Source: Lachnospiraceae bacterium
Lineage (GTDB): Bacteria > Bacillota > Clostridia > Lachnospirales > Lachnospiraceae
Length of the DNA: 62,529 nucleotides
Direction: 5' to 3'
Assembly: GCA_910575835.1 (NCBI GenBank)
Contig: CAJTGB010000026.1
Coordinates: forward strand, 1 to 62,529
Shown one piece after another: positions 8,350 through 17,244 of the stretch (its first letter is position 1; every line of letters begins with the position of its first letter). Under the pieces are notes generated by a model. It had not been told where the DNA came from, ran no database searches, and was given only the letters and a program-made list of their open reading frames with translations. Position numbers and translations under genes: made by a program.

Positions 8350-9823
8350 GATATACAGATTGCCTGAGAGGGTCAGGTTAGACTATGCAGAATATCTGGA
8401 CGGAAGTTCCATGAAAAAGAATGCCGGAAAACCATATGATCTGTGCTTTCTTAACAGGACGCCCCGGACAGAAGAGATTACGCCGTTATATAAGATGACG
8501 AAGGTATACGCGCTCTTTATTACGGAGAATGTGGAAGCTGCCGGTCAAACAGCATGGCTCTGCAGATGTAAGAAGGCACAGCGTATTAAAAAGACAGAGA
8601 TTCAGCGATTTCTGACAGAAGAGGCAAGATATTATTATCCAAAGCCGTATGGTTCAAAAATAAATTTAAAAGATGTAGCTGTTGCTCAGGGCTTTTCAGG
8701 ACAGGTGAAATGGAATGGGAATCATGACGTAACTTTTGAAGGAGAATTCGGCGAAGATTTCAGACAGATAGGTTATTGGCGCTATAATGCGTTTTTTAAT
8801 CAGGGAGAAGTGATTGATCTGTGGCTGGAATACAGTAAAGATACGCAGGTGTCCATATCCTTAGAAATCACAGAGTTTGCAAGCGGCAGTATCTCAGAAG
8901 TTGTCGCACACTGGGTATTTGATGAAACGGATCTGCAGGATATAATCCAAATAGACAGTATAAAAACAGGCTGGGCATTCATCTCGATTTGTGCCAAGGG
9001 AAGAGGAAAGCTTCAGCTCATTGCATTGCATCAGAGAAAATCCCGAGGAAGTCATGGCTATTTTTTACCAGGCGGAGAGCGGTATGTGACATCTGACAGG
9101 GAGGAGGCTTTCTGCTATTTTGAACCGGGAGATCTAAAACCGCCTCTGTGCGTATATTTTTCAGGATATAAGACAATGGAAGGGTTTGAAGGATATTATA
9201 TGATGAAGGGAATGGGCTGTCCGTTCCTTCTGATAACGGAACCGCGGTTAGAAGGAGGCGCTTTCTATATAGGGTCTGCCAAATACGAGCAGATCTATGT
9301 CGATATGATACAAAAATATATGAACGAGCTTGGATTTACCAATGATCAGGTTGTACTGTCCGGGCTGTCTATGGGGACGTACGGCGCTCTCTATTATGGA
9401 TGTGATATCAGGCCTTATGCTGTCATTCTGGGAAAACCATTGGCAAGTGTCGGGGATGTAGCGGCGAATGAGAGATACCATCGCCCCGGTGTTTTCCCGA
9501 CATCCCTGGATGTGCTGCGGTATCAGTGCGGGAATCTTGGGGAAGAGGCTGTACAGGCGCTGAATGCGAAGTTCTGGGATAAGTTTGAAGGGGTGGACTG
9601 GGGGAATACCAGGTTTATCATATCTTATATGTTGGAGGACGACTATGATGCGAATGCCTACCAGATGCTGATCTCCCATATTCAGTCGGAGGGGGCGAGC
9701 GTCTACGGAAAGGGGCTTAGGGGCCGGCATAATGATAATACCGGAGGAATCGTCAATTGGTTTTTGGATCATTACAAGAAAGTGCTGGATGAGGATTTTG
9801 GCAGAGGCAGAGGGAAGAAATGA
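8303..9823 (+). CDS. asp2: Accessory Sec system protein Asp2 (SRRP O-acetyltransferase type)
   Basis: A 506-aa protein with an alpha/beta-hydrolase C-terminal half: nucleophile elbow GLSMG with Ser356, a later acidic EDDYD segment and a conserved-looking GRHND His near the end. Asp2 of Streptococcus gordonii acetylates GlcNAc on the SRRP with such a triad and also has a structural export role. The start is TTG 8303, inside the end of asp1, keeping the conserved opening IRILQLG; the ribosome-binding site is weak, so coupled translation is likely. The stop overlaps the asp3 start (ATGA). Confidence 0.82.
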   Translation: MEEIRILQLGEEDWNKIYRLPERVRLDYAEYLDGSSMKKNAGKPYDLCFLNRTPRTEEITPLYKMTKVYALFITENVEAAGQTAWLCRCKKAQRIKKTEIQRFLTEEARYYYPKPYGSKINLKDVAVAQGFSGQVKWNGNHDVTFEGEFGEDFRQIGYWRYNAFFNQGEVIDLWLEYSKDTQVSISLEITEFASGSISEVVAHWVFDETDLQDIIQIDSIKTGWAFISICAKGRGKLQLIALHQRKSRGSHGYFLPGGERYVTSDREEAFCYFEPGDLKPPLCVYFSGYKTMEGFEGYYMMKGMGCPFLLITEPRLEGGAFYIGSAKYEQIYVDMIQKYMNELGFTNDQVVLSGLSMGTYGALYYGCDIRPYAVILGKPLASVGDVAANERYHRPGVFPTSLDVLRYQCGNLGEEAVQALNAKFWDKFEGVDWGNTRFIISYMLEDDYDANAYQMLISHIQSEGASVYGKGLRGRHNDNTGGIVNWFLDHYKKVLDEDFGRGRGKK

Positions 9824-10326
9824 CAGGAGAAAAGTGGACGATATACTGGAATGAGTATTCTTCGGATACTTATCTGTATGGTTCGGAGATATGGTATCAC
9901 GGGAAAAATGACGTGGAGTTTCAGAACAGTCTGATGCCTCCGGGAACAGTGATCAAGCAATGGTATTCCAGGACGAATTATCAGGCGCAGAGAATCGAAC
10001 CGTCCTTACCGATGATTGACGGAGAGGCCGGATATAGAGTAAGTGTTGATATAGATTGTAAGGAAGGCGAGGCGTGGATCATACGGCTGATCTTCTATGA
10101 CAAATATGATGTAGAGGCAGGCAGCGTCACCGTCCGGGATGAAGAGACGGATTTCCAGTGCCCGCTTAGAACTTACAGTTACCGAATGCAGTTGATCAAT
10201 GGAGGAATGACGCATTTTCATTTTCATTCTGTTACGATACAGGAGATAGAACCGGAGCTGGATGGGGAAAAAGGAAGAAAGAAGCTGCAAAACAGATGGG
10301 ACAAAAAAGAAAAATCAGAAAACTGA
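9820..10326 (+). CDS. asp3: Accessory Sec system protein Asp3
   Basis: A 168-aa beta-rich protein similar in size and order to Asp3, the smallest member of the Asp1-Asp2-Asp3 complex, with the carbohydrate-binding-module-like fold known for the family. It starts four bases inside asp2 (ATGA overlap) and overlaps secA2 by 31 bases. This is the tightly packed asp1-asp2-asp3-secA2 order seen in streptococcal loci. The call rests on length, position and the W/Y-rich N-terminal half rather than on a catalytic motif. Confidence 0.78.
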   Translation: MTGEKWTIYWNEYSSDTYLYGSEIWYHGKNDVEFQNSLMPPGTVIKQWYSRTNYQAQRIEPSLPMIDGEAGYRVSVDIDCKEGEAWIIRLIFYDKYDVEAGSVTVRDEETDFQCPLRTYSYRMQLINGGMTHFHFHSVTIQEIEPELDGEKGRKKLQNRWDKKEKSEN

Positions 10327-12713
10327 GAAAGGTTGTGCGTCAGGTAAGAATCTGCCAGGAACGGATGAAAGGGATGTCAGATAAGGAATTATCGCATCTG
10401 ACTGTGGAGTTTAAGGAGAGGCTGGATTGCGGAGAGAGTTTAGATGACTTATTGCCGGAAGCGTTCGCGGCAATCTGTGAGGCGGATTACCGGGTACTTA
10501 AGATGGCGCCGTACGACGTGCAGGTCTTAGGAGGAATTGCCCTTCACAAAGGGTATCTGGCGGAGATGAACACCGGAGAGGGGAAAACTCTGGTGGCGAC
10601 CATGCCCCTGTATCTCAATGCTTTGACCGGAAAAAGCGTGATATTGGTGACGGTGAATGATTACCTGGCAAAACGTGATGCCGAAGAGATGGGGCCGGTA
10701 TACCGTTTCATGGGGCTTACGGTGTCGGCAGGCGGCGAGGAAGAAGAATCCGGCAGTGCAGGGACCAAAACAGGCATATCCCAGAATGCAGGGAAGAAGG
10801 AGATGTATCAGGCAGACATCGTATATACGACGCACAGTGCGCTGGGATTCGATTATCTGCTGAATAACCTGGTGACGAGGGCAGAGGATCGTTTCCTTCG
10901 GGAGTTCTATTATGTGATCATTGATGAAGCGGATTCGGTGCTCCTGGATAGTGCACAGACGCCTCTTGTTATCTCCAGTTCACCCAGAGTACAGTCGAAC
11001 CTCTATGGGATGACTGATTTTTTTGTTACGACCATGGAGGAAGGCAGGGATTATGAGAAAGAAGACAAAGCAGTATGGCTGACAGAAGATGGGATCAGAT
11101 ACGCTGAGACATTCTTTCAGATAGATAACTTCTACAGCGAAGAATACTTCGAAATCAACCGGCATGTGACCCTTGCGCTGCGGGCTCATACGTTATTCGA
11201 GAACGGTGACGCATATATGGTATCAAAGGACGGGGAGGTAGTGCTCCTTGACGGAAGCACAGGGCGTCTGATGAATGGAATGAAGCTTAGAGGCGGGCAG
11301 CATCAGGCGTTGGAGGCAAAAGAAGGGGTGAAGATATCCCAGGAGAATCGATCGGTGGCAGCGGTCACCTTCCAGAACCTGTTCCTGATGTTTCCGAAGA
11401 TGGCGGGAATGAGCGGTACGATGATCGACGCATCAGATGAACTGCTGGGTGTATATGGGGCGAAGGTTCTGGTGATTCCGCCGAACCGTCCAAGGAAGAG
11501 AGTAGATCTTAGAGATCAATATTTCCCCAATAAGGAAGAGCAGATACAGGCGGCGGTAAAAGAGATATTGAACTATTATGCCGCCGGACGGCCTGTATTG
11601 GTTGTGGCTGCCAATATTGCAGACACTGAGTCGGTCTCTGGCATACTGCTTGAAGAACAGATTCCGCATAATGTGCTGAATGCAAATAACGCATACTGGG
11701 AGGCACAGATCATCAAAGAAGCCGGGCAGGTGAAAGCCGTAACGGTTGCGACTTCCATGGCCGGGCGCGGTACAGATATTAAGTTAGGAGAAGGAGCAGA
11801 AGAATTAGGCGGTCTTGCGGTTATCGGAATCGGACGGATGGATAATGTCAGGATGGAGCGGCAGGCAAGGGGCAGGGCCGGAAGGCAGGGAGACGTGGGG
11901 ACCAGCCAGTTCTTCGTCTCACTGGAAGACAGCGTAGTAGACAGCGGGACATCAGACCGGTATGACAAATATATTGAAGGAAAGAGAAGGATTGGAAAAC
12001 GGAAGCTTAGGAGGATCATTGACAGATCTCAGACCATTGGAGAAGAGTCGGCTGTGCTGTCGAGGAAGAATTCGGTAGATTACGATAAGGTTATGCAGCG
12101 GCAGAGGAATCTGATCTATGCAACCAGAGATCATCTGCTTGACGGCGGCGATATCGAGTGGGGGCAGATCCTAAGGATGGCGGGGAAGAATATCAGGAGA
12201 TTCTTCGACGGGCAGGAGAATATACCCGGAGAGAATCCCGTGATGAAGGCCGCGCTGGGGCGGGCGGATTGCGTCCGTCAAGGTATGGATAAGAAGAAGA
12301 TTACCAGATATATACTGGATCATATCTCTTATAAGCTTGAGAAGGATATTCCGGATCCTGCTGTTTGCGGCCGCGCTGCTTCTATGAAATACCTTCTTAA
12401 GAAGGTGGGAGAACGATTAGAGAAGCTGGAGGAAGATCTGGGCACAGAGGATATGAATACGTTTGTCAGGATCGCTGTCTTAAGCGCTATCGATAATGCA
12501 TGGGTAGAGCAGGTGGATTATATGCATCAGCTTCAAGCAGCAGTTTCAGGAAGGTCTACAGCGCAGAGGAATCTGCTGTTTGAGTATCAGAATGAGGCAT
12601 TTGATTCATTTGCGAAGATGGAGAATATAGTTTTCGAGAGCGCCATGCGGAGCATTATGCTGAGCAATGTGTATGTGGATGATGAGAGAAAGCTGCATAT
12701 TGTGTTCCCTTAG
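10296..12713 (+). CDS. secA2: Accessory Sec ATPase SecA2
   Basis: An 805-aa DEAD-type preprotein translocase motor: Walker A TGEGKT around residues 92-98, IDEAD around 209-213, motif SMAGRGTDIKLG and the QARGRAGRQGD arginine-finger region. It lacks the Cys-rich zinc-binding C-terminus of housekeeping SecA, as SecA2 usually does. It lies within the asp cluster and overlaps asp3. It drives export of the glycosylated adhesin through SecY2. Confidence 0.93.
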   Translation: MGQKRKIRKLRKVVRQVRICQERMKGMSDKELSHLTVEFKERLDCGESLDDLLPEAFAAICEADYRVLKMAPYDVQVLGGIALHKGYLAEMNTGEGKTLVATMPLYLNALTGKSVILVTVNDYLAKRDAEEMGPVYRFMGLTVSAGGEEEESGSAGTKTGISQNAGKKEMYQADIVYTTHSALGFDYLLNNLVTRAEDRFLREFYYVIIDEADSVLLDSAQTPLVISSSPRVQSNLYGMTDFFVTTMEEGRDYEKEDKAVWLTEDGIRYAETFFQIDNFYSEEYFEINRHVTLALRAHTLFENGDAYMVSKDGEVVLLDGSTGRLMNGMKLRGGQHQALEAKEGVKISQENRSVAAVTFQNLFLMFPKMAGMSGTMIDASDELLGVYGAKVLVIPPNRPRKRVDLRDQYFPNKEEQIQAAVKEILNYYAAGRPVLVVAANIADTESVSGILLEEQIPHNVLNANNAYWEAQIIKEAGQVKAVTVATSMAGRGTDIKLGEGAEELGGLAVIGIGRMDNVRMERQARGRAGRQGDVGTSQFFVSLEDSVVDSGTSDRYDKYIEGKRRIGKRKLRRIIDRSQTIGEESAVLSRKNSVDYDKVMQRQRNLIYATRDHLLDGGDIEWGQILRMAGKNIRRFFDGQENIPGENPVMKAALGRADCVRQGMDKKKITRYILDHISYKLEKDIPDPAVCGRAASMKYLLKKVGERLEKLEEDLGTEDMNTFVRIAVLSAIDNAWVEQVDYMHQLQAAVSGRSTAQRNLLFEYQNEAFDSFAKMENIVFESAMRSIMLSNVYVDDERKLHIVFP

Positions 12714-12792
12714 GAGCCAACGGATAATTTGTAATAGCTTCTTACGGGATTGATATAGTAATACGAAGAAGGATGAAAGTGGGAAAGAGAAC

Positions 12793-14841
12793 ATGGCGGT
12801 ATATGTATTCGGTCAGGCAAAGGAATATGCACGGGCAGAGTTAGACTATGGACAGACCTATCATCAGCAGATGTTGGGGGAGATTGCTTGTCCGGTCAGA
12901 TATGTATGTGCAGATATAGTAGGCCAGAACGAAATAGAATTGTATGAAAAAGCAGGAATAGATGCGGGGCAGATACTTGGACTTCATCAATTTCTGACCG
13001 GCGGCCGGACAGTCTGTCCGTCTATAAAGGCGAAGGATAAGCTTATGGAATTAAAGGCTTGTTTTGAAGGAGCAAGGGTAGAAGAGAGGGAGTCAGAGAT
13101 CTGGTTGGTGAAGGACGGCTATGTCATTGTCTCAATCCTGCTGGATGAGAGAGATCAGAGCCTGCTTAAGGGAGTCAGTTATTTCAGCCGGGCGAAGCTC
13201 CTTCGTATGGAGATCTATACGGACCGGGTGTCTTATGCCAATTATTACATGACGGCGAAGTCGGAACATGGGCTGTATGCAAAGCTCGTGAGGCGTTCTT
13301 TTTATCGCGGAGATGGGTCAGTTGCTTATGACCAGATATTTGAAGGAAAGAAGGAGTGGTATATATTTCCTGACGGCAGGAGATATACAAAGCAGCAGCT
13401 GATTGTCAGATTTGTGCGTGAACTGAGTTTTTCGAATAGAGATGTGGTTATTTTAGATGCCTCCGTGCCGCAGGAGATTATGAGGACAATCTTTACGTTT
13501 GGGAGGGCGGCACGGATCGTTGCAGCGGTACACACTGGGAATTATTTTGCGAAGGATGAGAACGGACAGGCATTGTTTTTGAAGGAATATCCGTATTACT
13601 GGTTTCCATATTCCGAAATGATTGATTCGATGATTGTGCCGACAGAAGCTCAGAAGAAAGAACTGATAAAAGTATTGAAAGAGTATCGTTGTACAGTTCC
13701 GGGAATTCGGATTGCTCCTATAGAAGGGGAATTCACATATACGGTCTTGAATGAATCGTATGGGGAGAATTTGGCTCTGTCTTGGGTATTTTCAGGGAAA
13801 TCAGATGGATTCTGGATCTATGATGAGCTGGGGAAATTGATCTGTGAGACCAGGAATGAGCATCAGCACTATTTCTTGATTGAAGGGTATGGAAAAGAGA
13901 GCGGTTTTGTGGTAAAGGCCTTCGTTGATACGGTGAAGGGAAAAAGGGCGATAGCGGAATCGGGAGTTGTATATTGTGCGTGTGGAGAGGGAGAGTATGG
14001 GAAACTAGCGGTGAGTCTGATTATACCTGCTTATAATGCGGAAGATTATATTGGCAGAGCTATGGATAACGCATTGGCACAGTCTCTTAAGGATTTGGAA
14101 ATTATTGTTGTGGATGATGGAAGTACGGATTCAACGTCAGATATATTGGATTGGTATGTGGAATGTTATCCTAATGTGAATGTGATACATAAGGAGAATG
14201 GAGGTGTTGCGGCAGCTCGGAATACGGGAATAGAAGCAGCGGGCGGAGAATATAGCGGGTTTATGGATAGTGATGATATGATTCGGCCTGATATGATGAA
14301 AATGTTATATGATTCTGCAAAAAAGAATGATTGTGATGTTGCAATTACTTCATTTTATACAATAACGCAGAGCGGTTATGTGGGATTCATGGAATATGCG
14401 GTAAATGAAGATACAGGGATGCCTGTAGAGATGTTTTTTAAAAGAAATTTTGTGAGTGGATATGGAATAGTAGTGTGGAATAAACTGTATCGTACATCTC
14501 TTATAAAAAAGCATTTATTTCCTGTGCTTTTATATGAAGATGAGGCGTGGACTCCATATATTTTCTCTTATGTAAATAAAGTGTGTTTTTTAAATAAACA
14601 TTTCTATGAATATGATAGGATTATTCGTAGTAATACGCTTGCAGATCAATTGAATGAATATTCAAGAAAGAGGAAATTTGTATTTCGTAAAAATGCAATG
14701 TTATTCTATTTAGAAAACGGAAATCAAAAAAGAATAGAGCTGTTAAAAAAAATAACCCAAAATTGTTTGAATAGTATAAAAGGGTACTATTCACAGGAAG
14801 AATGTGAAGAGTTTTGGAGAGAAGTAGAAAAGGATTTCTGA
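12793..14841 (+). CDS. Chimeric glycosyltransferase: GtfA-like N-terminal region fused to a GT2 domain
   Basis: Residues 1 to about 300 resemble the N-terminal part of GtfA downstream: the same opening pattern with an alternating YxxAYxxxML element, then the beta-rich extension with FPDGRRYT and NRDVVILD matching FPDRFICS and RRDVVIID. The GT-B donor half of GtfA is missing. After a beta-rich linker, a GT2 domain starts at about 404 (SLIIPAYNAEDYI, VVDDGSTDST) with the DSDD metal site near 491. A GtfA-like acceptor-recognition half is thus joined to a family-2 transferase. It probably extends glycans on the SRRP; donor sugar unknown. Base composition becomes AT-rich in the GT2 half. Confidence 0.75.
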   Translation: MAVYVFGQAKEYARAELDYGQTYHQQMLGEIACPVRYVCADIVGQNEIELYEKAGIDAGQILGLHQFLTGGRTVCPSIKAKDKLMELKACFEGARVEERESEIWLVKDGYVIVSILLDERDQSLLKGVSYFSRAKLLRMEIYTDRVSYANYYMTAKSEHGLYAKLVRRSFYRGDGSVAYDQIFEGKKEWYIFPDGRRYTKQQLIVRFVRELSFSNRDVVILDASVPQEIMRTIFTFGRAARIVAAVHTGNYFAKDENGQALFLKEYPYYWFPYSEMIDSMIVPTEAQKKELIKVLKEYRCTVPGIRIAPIEGEFTYTVLNESYGENLALSWVFSGKSDGFWIYDELGKLICETRNEHQHYFLIEGYGKESGFVVKAFVDTVKGKRAIAESGVVYCACGEGEYGKLAVSLIIPAYNAEDYIGRAMDNALAQSLKDLEIIVVDDGSTDSTSDILDWYVECYPNVNVIHKENGGVAAARNTGIEAAGGEYSGFMDSDDMIRPDMMKMLYDSAKKNDCDVAITSFYTITQSGYVGFMEYAVNEDTGMPVEMFFKRNFVSGYGIVVWNKLYRTSLIKKHLFPVLLYEDEAWTPYIFSYVNKVCFLNKHFYEYDRIIRSNTLADQLNEYSRKRKFVFRKNAMLFYLENGNQKRIELLKKITQNCLNSIKGYYSQEECEEFWREVEKDF

Positions 14842-14863
14842 AATCAGGAAAAGTGAGGGAAAG

Positions 14864-16090
14864 ATGAAAACTATTTTCTTTGAAAAATATACAGACAATA
14901 CCAGAAAAGTGCAGGAAACAATGAGATATATGGGAATAGACTTAAAGATTATAGTTTCAGAGGATTTTGGTTTTCTGTCCGAAGAAGTAAGTCCACTATG
15001 TGAATATTTTGTTTCCCTGCAAAATCAGGAAGAGCACATGGAAAGAGAATTAACTTGTGATTTATTAGAAGTACCTGAATACTGGGAAATCCAGTCGGAG
15101 GGGAGAATCAGTAGTATATATGAGGCGGGTTGTAAAAGAGCGACAATATACTTTGCTGAGCCAGCCAAAAAGGAAATTGTACAGCGAGTGGAATGGAATG
15201 GGGATAACGGATGGGTTTATAAAATTGATTATTATAATAGATATGGGTTGAAATATACGAGTGAATTTTTAGATGTGGATAGAAATGTTGAGTCGAAAGT
15301 ATATTATTCAGATAGAAACGAGGAAGTAATTGTTATTCAGCCGCAAAATGATGTGGTTATGTTGCTTGAGAATGGCGTAGTGAAAGCGTTTTTTAATTCA
15401 TACGTTCAATTTATAGAATTCTGTATTACAGAAATCGGAACGGGAGATAAAAATATACTATTTGTACAGGACGAACAGTGTAGGATTCTGGATTTGGAAG
15501 TAAATGGAGAGAGCGTGTGGGATGCGGTTTTATTTTCTGATTCAAATCTTTTAGAAAAGTATAAGAATGTTGGGGGAAAAAACGGATATCGTTTTTATGC
15601 TATACCTGAGCAGTATCCGCCTAATCATGTGAGTGAAAATGTGCTGATTTTGACGGCTTCTGATCAGATTGAAAAATTGGATGAGCTGAGCCAGGAGATG
15701 CCGGAAATGGTGTTCCACATAGCTGCACACACACAGGTATCAGACAAATTGTATAAGTTGGCAGAGCGGGAAAATGTAATGGTTTATCCGGTGGTCAGCA
15801 AGGAAGAGTTGAATAGTTTGTGGGAGAAGTGTGATTTCTACCTTGATATTAACCATTATCGTGAGATTGATAATGCGGTGGATGAAGCAAGTCAGAGGAA
15901 TCTGTTGATTATGGGATTTGAAAATACTGTGCACCAAAGAGATCTGATGGTAGGCGGATGTGTGTATTCTGCACAGGATTATAAGAAATTAGTACCTGTG
16001 ATAAGATATTTGAAAAAAGATCAGGCATTTACACAAAAATTACTTCTTGCACAGCAGAAGAAAAGGGGCTGTTTTTCATATAAAATGTGA
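14864..16090 (+). CDS. GtfB-like SRRP glycosylation co-factor (second copy)
   Basis: A 408-aa protein similar along its length to GtfB at 18714-20087: both share the VPEYWEI motif, DYYNRYG/DHYNRYG, a KVYYS/KTYFS segment and FHIAAHT/FHIAAFT followed by a YLDINH/YFDINH motif. GtfB is the acceptor-binding partner of GtfA in the O-GlcNAc transferase that starts SRRP glycosylation. This copy is shorter and diverged. Lying directly after the GtfA-like/GT2 chimera, it may be the partner of that protein. DNA here is notably AT-richer than flanking genes. Confidence 0.7.
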   Translation: MKTIFFEKYTDNTRKVQETMRYMGIDLKIIVSEDFGFLSEEVSPLCEYFVSLQNQEEHMERELTCDLLEVPEYWEIQSEGRISSIYEAGCKRATIYFAEPAKKEIVQRVEWNGDNGWVYKIDYYNRYGLKYTSEFLDVDRNVESKVYYSDRNEEVIVIQPQNDVVMLLENGVVKAFFNSYVQFIEFCITEIGTGDKNILFVQDEQCRILDLEVNGESVWDAVLFSDSNLLEKYKNVGGKNGYRFYAIPEQYPPNHVSENVLILTASDQIEKLDELSQEMPEMVFHIAAHTQVSDKLYKLAERENVMVYPVVSKEELNSLWEKCDFYLDINHYREIDNAVDEASQRNLLIMGFENTVHQRDLMVGGCVYSAQDYKKLVPVIRYLKKDQAFTQKLLLAQQKKRGCFSYKM

Positions 16091-16117
16091 TTTGATCTGA
16101 AAAAGAGGAGGCAAATT

Positions 16118-17134
16118 ATGCAGATTCATATTACTAAGATATACAATATAGGGGGGACAGCGGCACAGTCTCAGCATATGGTGGCAGAAATAGCGAAAAG
16201 TGTACTGAAGTGTACTGAATTGGGAATACATCATTATCCGGTTGAATCTGATTCATCGGAGATGTTGCGAGCCAGACAGGATGGAATTTTAGCAGCAGTG
16301 AAATGGTATGATGTTGTGATTTTTCAATCCCCTTCGTGGAACGGAGTACATTTTGACAGAGCATTAATGGAACGGTTGAATGTAAACCGTGGTGTAAAAA
16401 AGGTGTTTTTTATTCATGATGTTGTGCCATTAATGTTTGAAAACAATCGATATCTTTTGGGTAAATATATTGAGTTATATAATCAAGCGGATTTGCTTAT
16501 CCTGCCTTCACAGAATATGGCAGATTTTTTATACAAAGAAGGTTTGAATGTACATCAATATGTTGTGCAGAGGATGTGGGATTGCCCTCTTTCCGTTAAT
16601 ACTTCTGTGATTCCGCGATTTAATAAGCTGATACAATTTGCTGGACAAACTGATGGATGTAAATTCTCATTTGTGCAAAGATGGAAGTATGAGTCGGTCA
16701 GACTGGCTGTAACAGCAAGTGAAGGAGATTGGGAGCATGGTGAGAATATTGAATTTCTTGGATGGTTTCAAGATTAGAATCTTTTAGCAAATACCATGAG
16801 ACATAATGGTGGATTTGGATTGTTGTGGACTGAATATGAATATTGGAAAGAGTATATGACACTGAATGCCTGCAGTAAATTAAGTCTTTACCTTGCGTCG
16901 GGAATACCGGTAATTGTTCATAATAGTATTCCAGAGGCAGATACAATCTTTCAGAAAAATCTCGGACTGGTTGTAGATTCTTTAGATGAGGCAGTGGAAA
17001 AGATCGAAAAGATGACAAAAGATCAGTATGATCAAATGGTGCAGAATGTAGCGTCGTTTGGCAGATTGCTGCGAGGTGGATTTTTTACAAGGAAAGTGCT
17101 GACAGATGCGCTTTTTCAGTTGTTATATAATTGA
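16118..17134 (+). pseudogene. gtf3: gtf3-type glycosyltransferase interrupted by an in-frame TAG
   Basis: The frame gives 219 aa, stops at TAG 16775-16777 and continues in the same frame to 17134. The second half carries GGFGLLW, SLYLASGIPVI and a C-terminal helix typical of Gtf3 transferases, which normally run to about 330 aa in one piece. In the family the broken position falls in the WF-D-E-L-L segment before the donor-site GFG motif, so a single GAG-to-TAG change would explain it. Gtf3 adds the second sugar (glucose in streptococci) to GlcNAc on SRRPs. Readthrough or assembly error cannot be excluded. Confidence 0.75.
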
Positions 17135-17244
17135 CGGATAGGAGTTTTTCAGAAAAGAGGATTTTAGAGCGTGCTGGAATAGTTTATATTATTTCTCTAT
17201 TTTTCAGAGCGAACAGGATTGGTATAAGAAATGGAGGTGCAAAC

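Noticed and set aside
16775-16777. TAG in gtf3 read as pyrrolysine
   Set aside because: Gtf3 is not a pyrrolysine family, there is no sign of pyl genes here, and a nonsense mutation is simpler.
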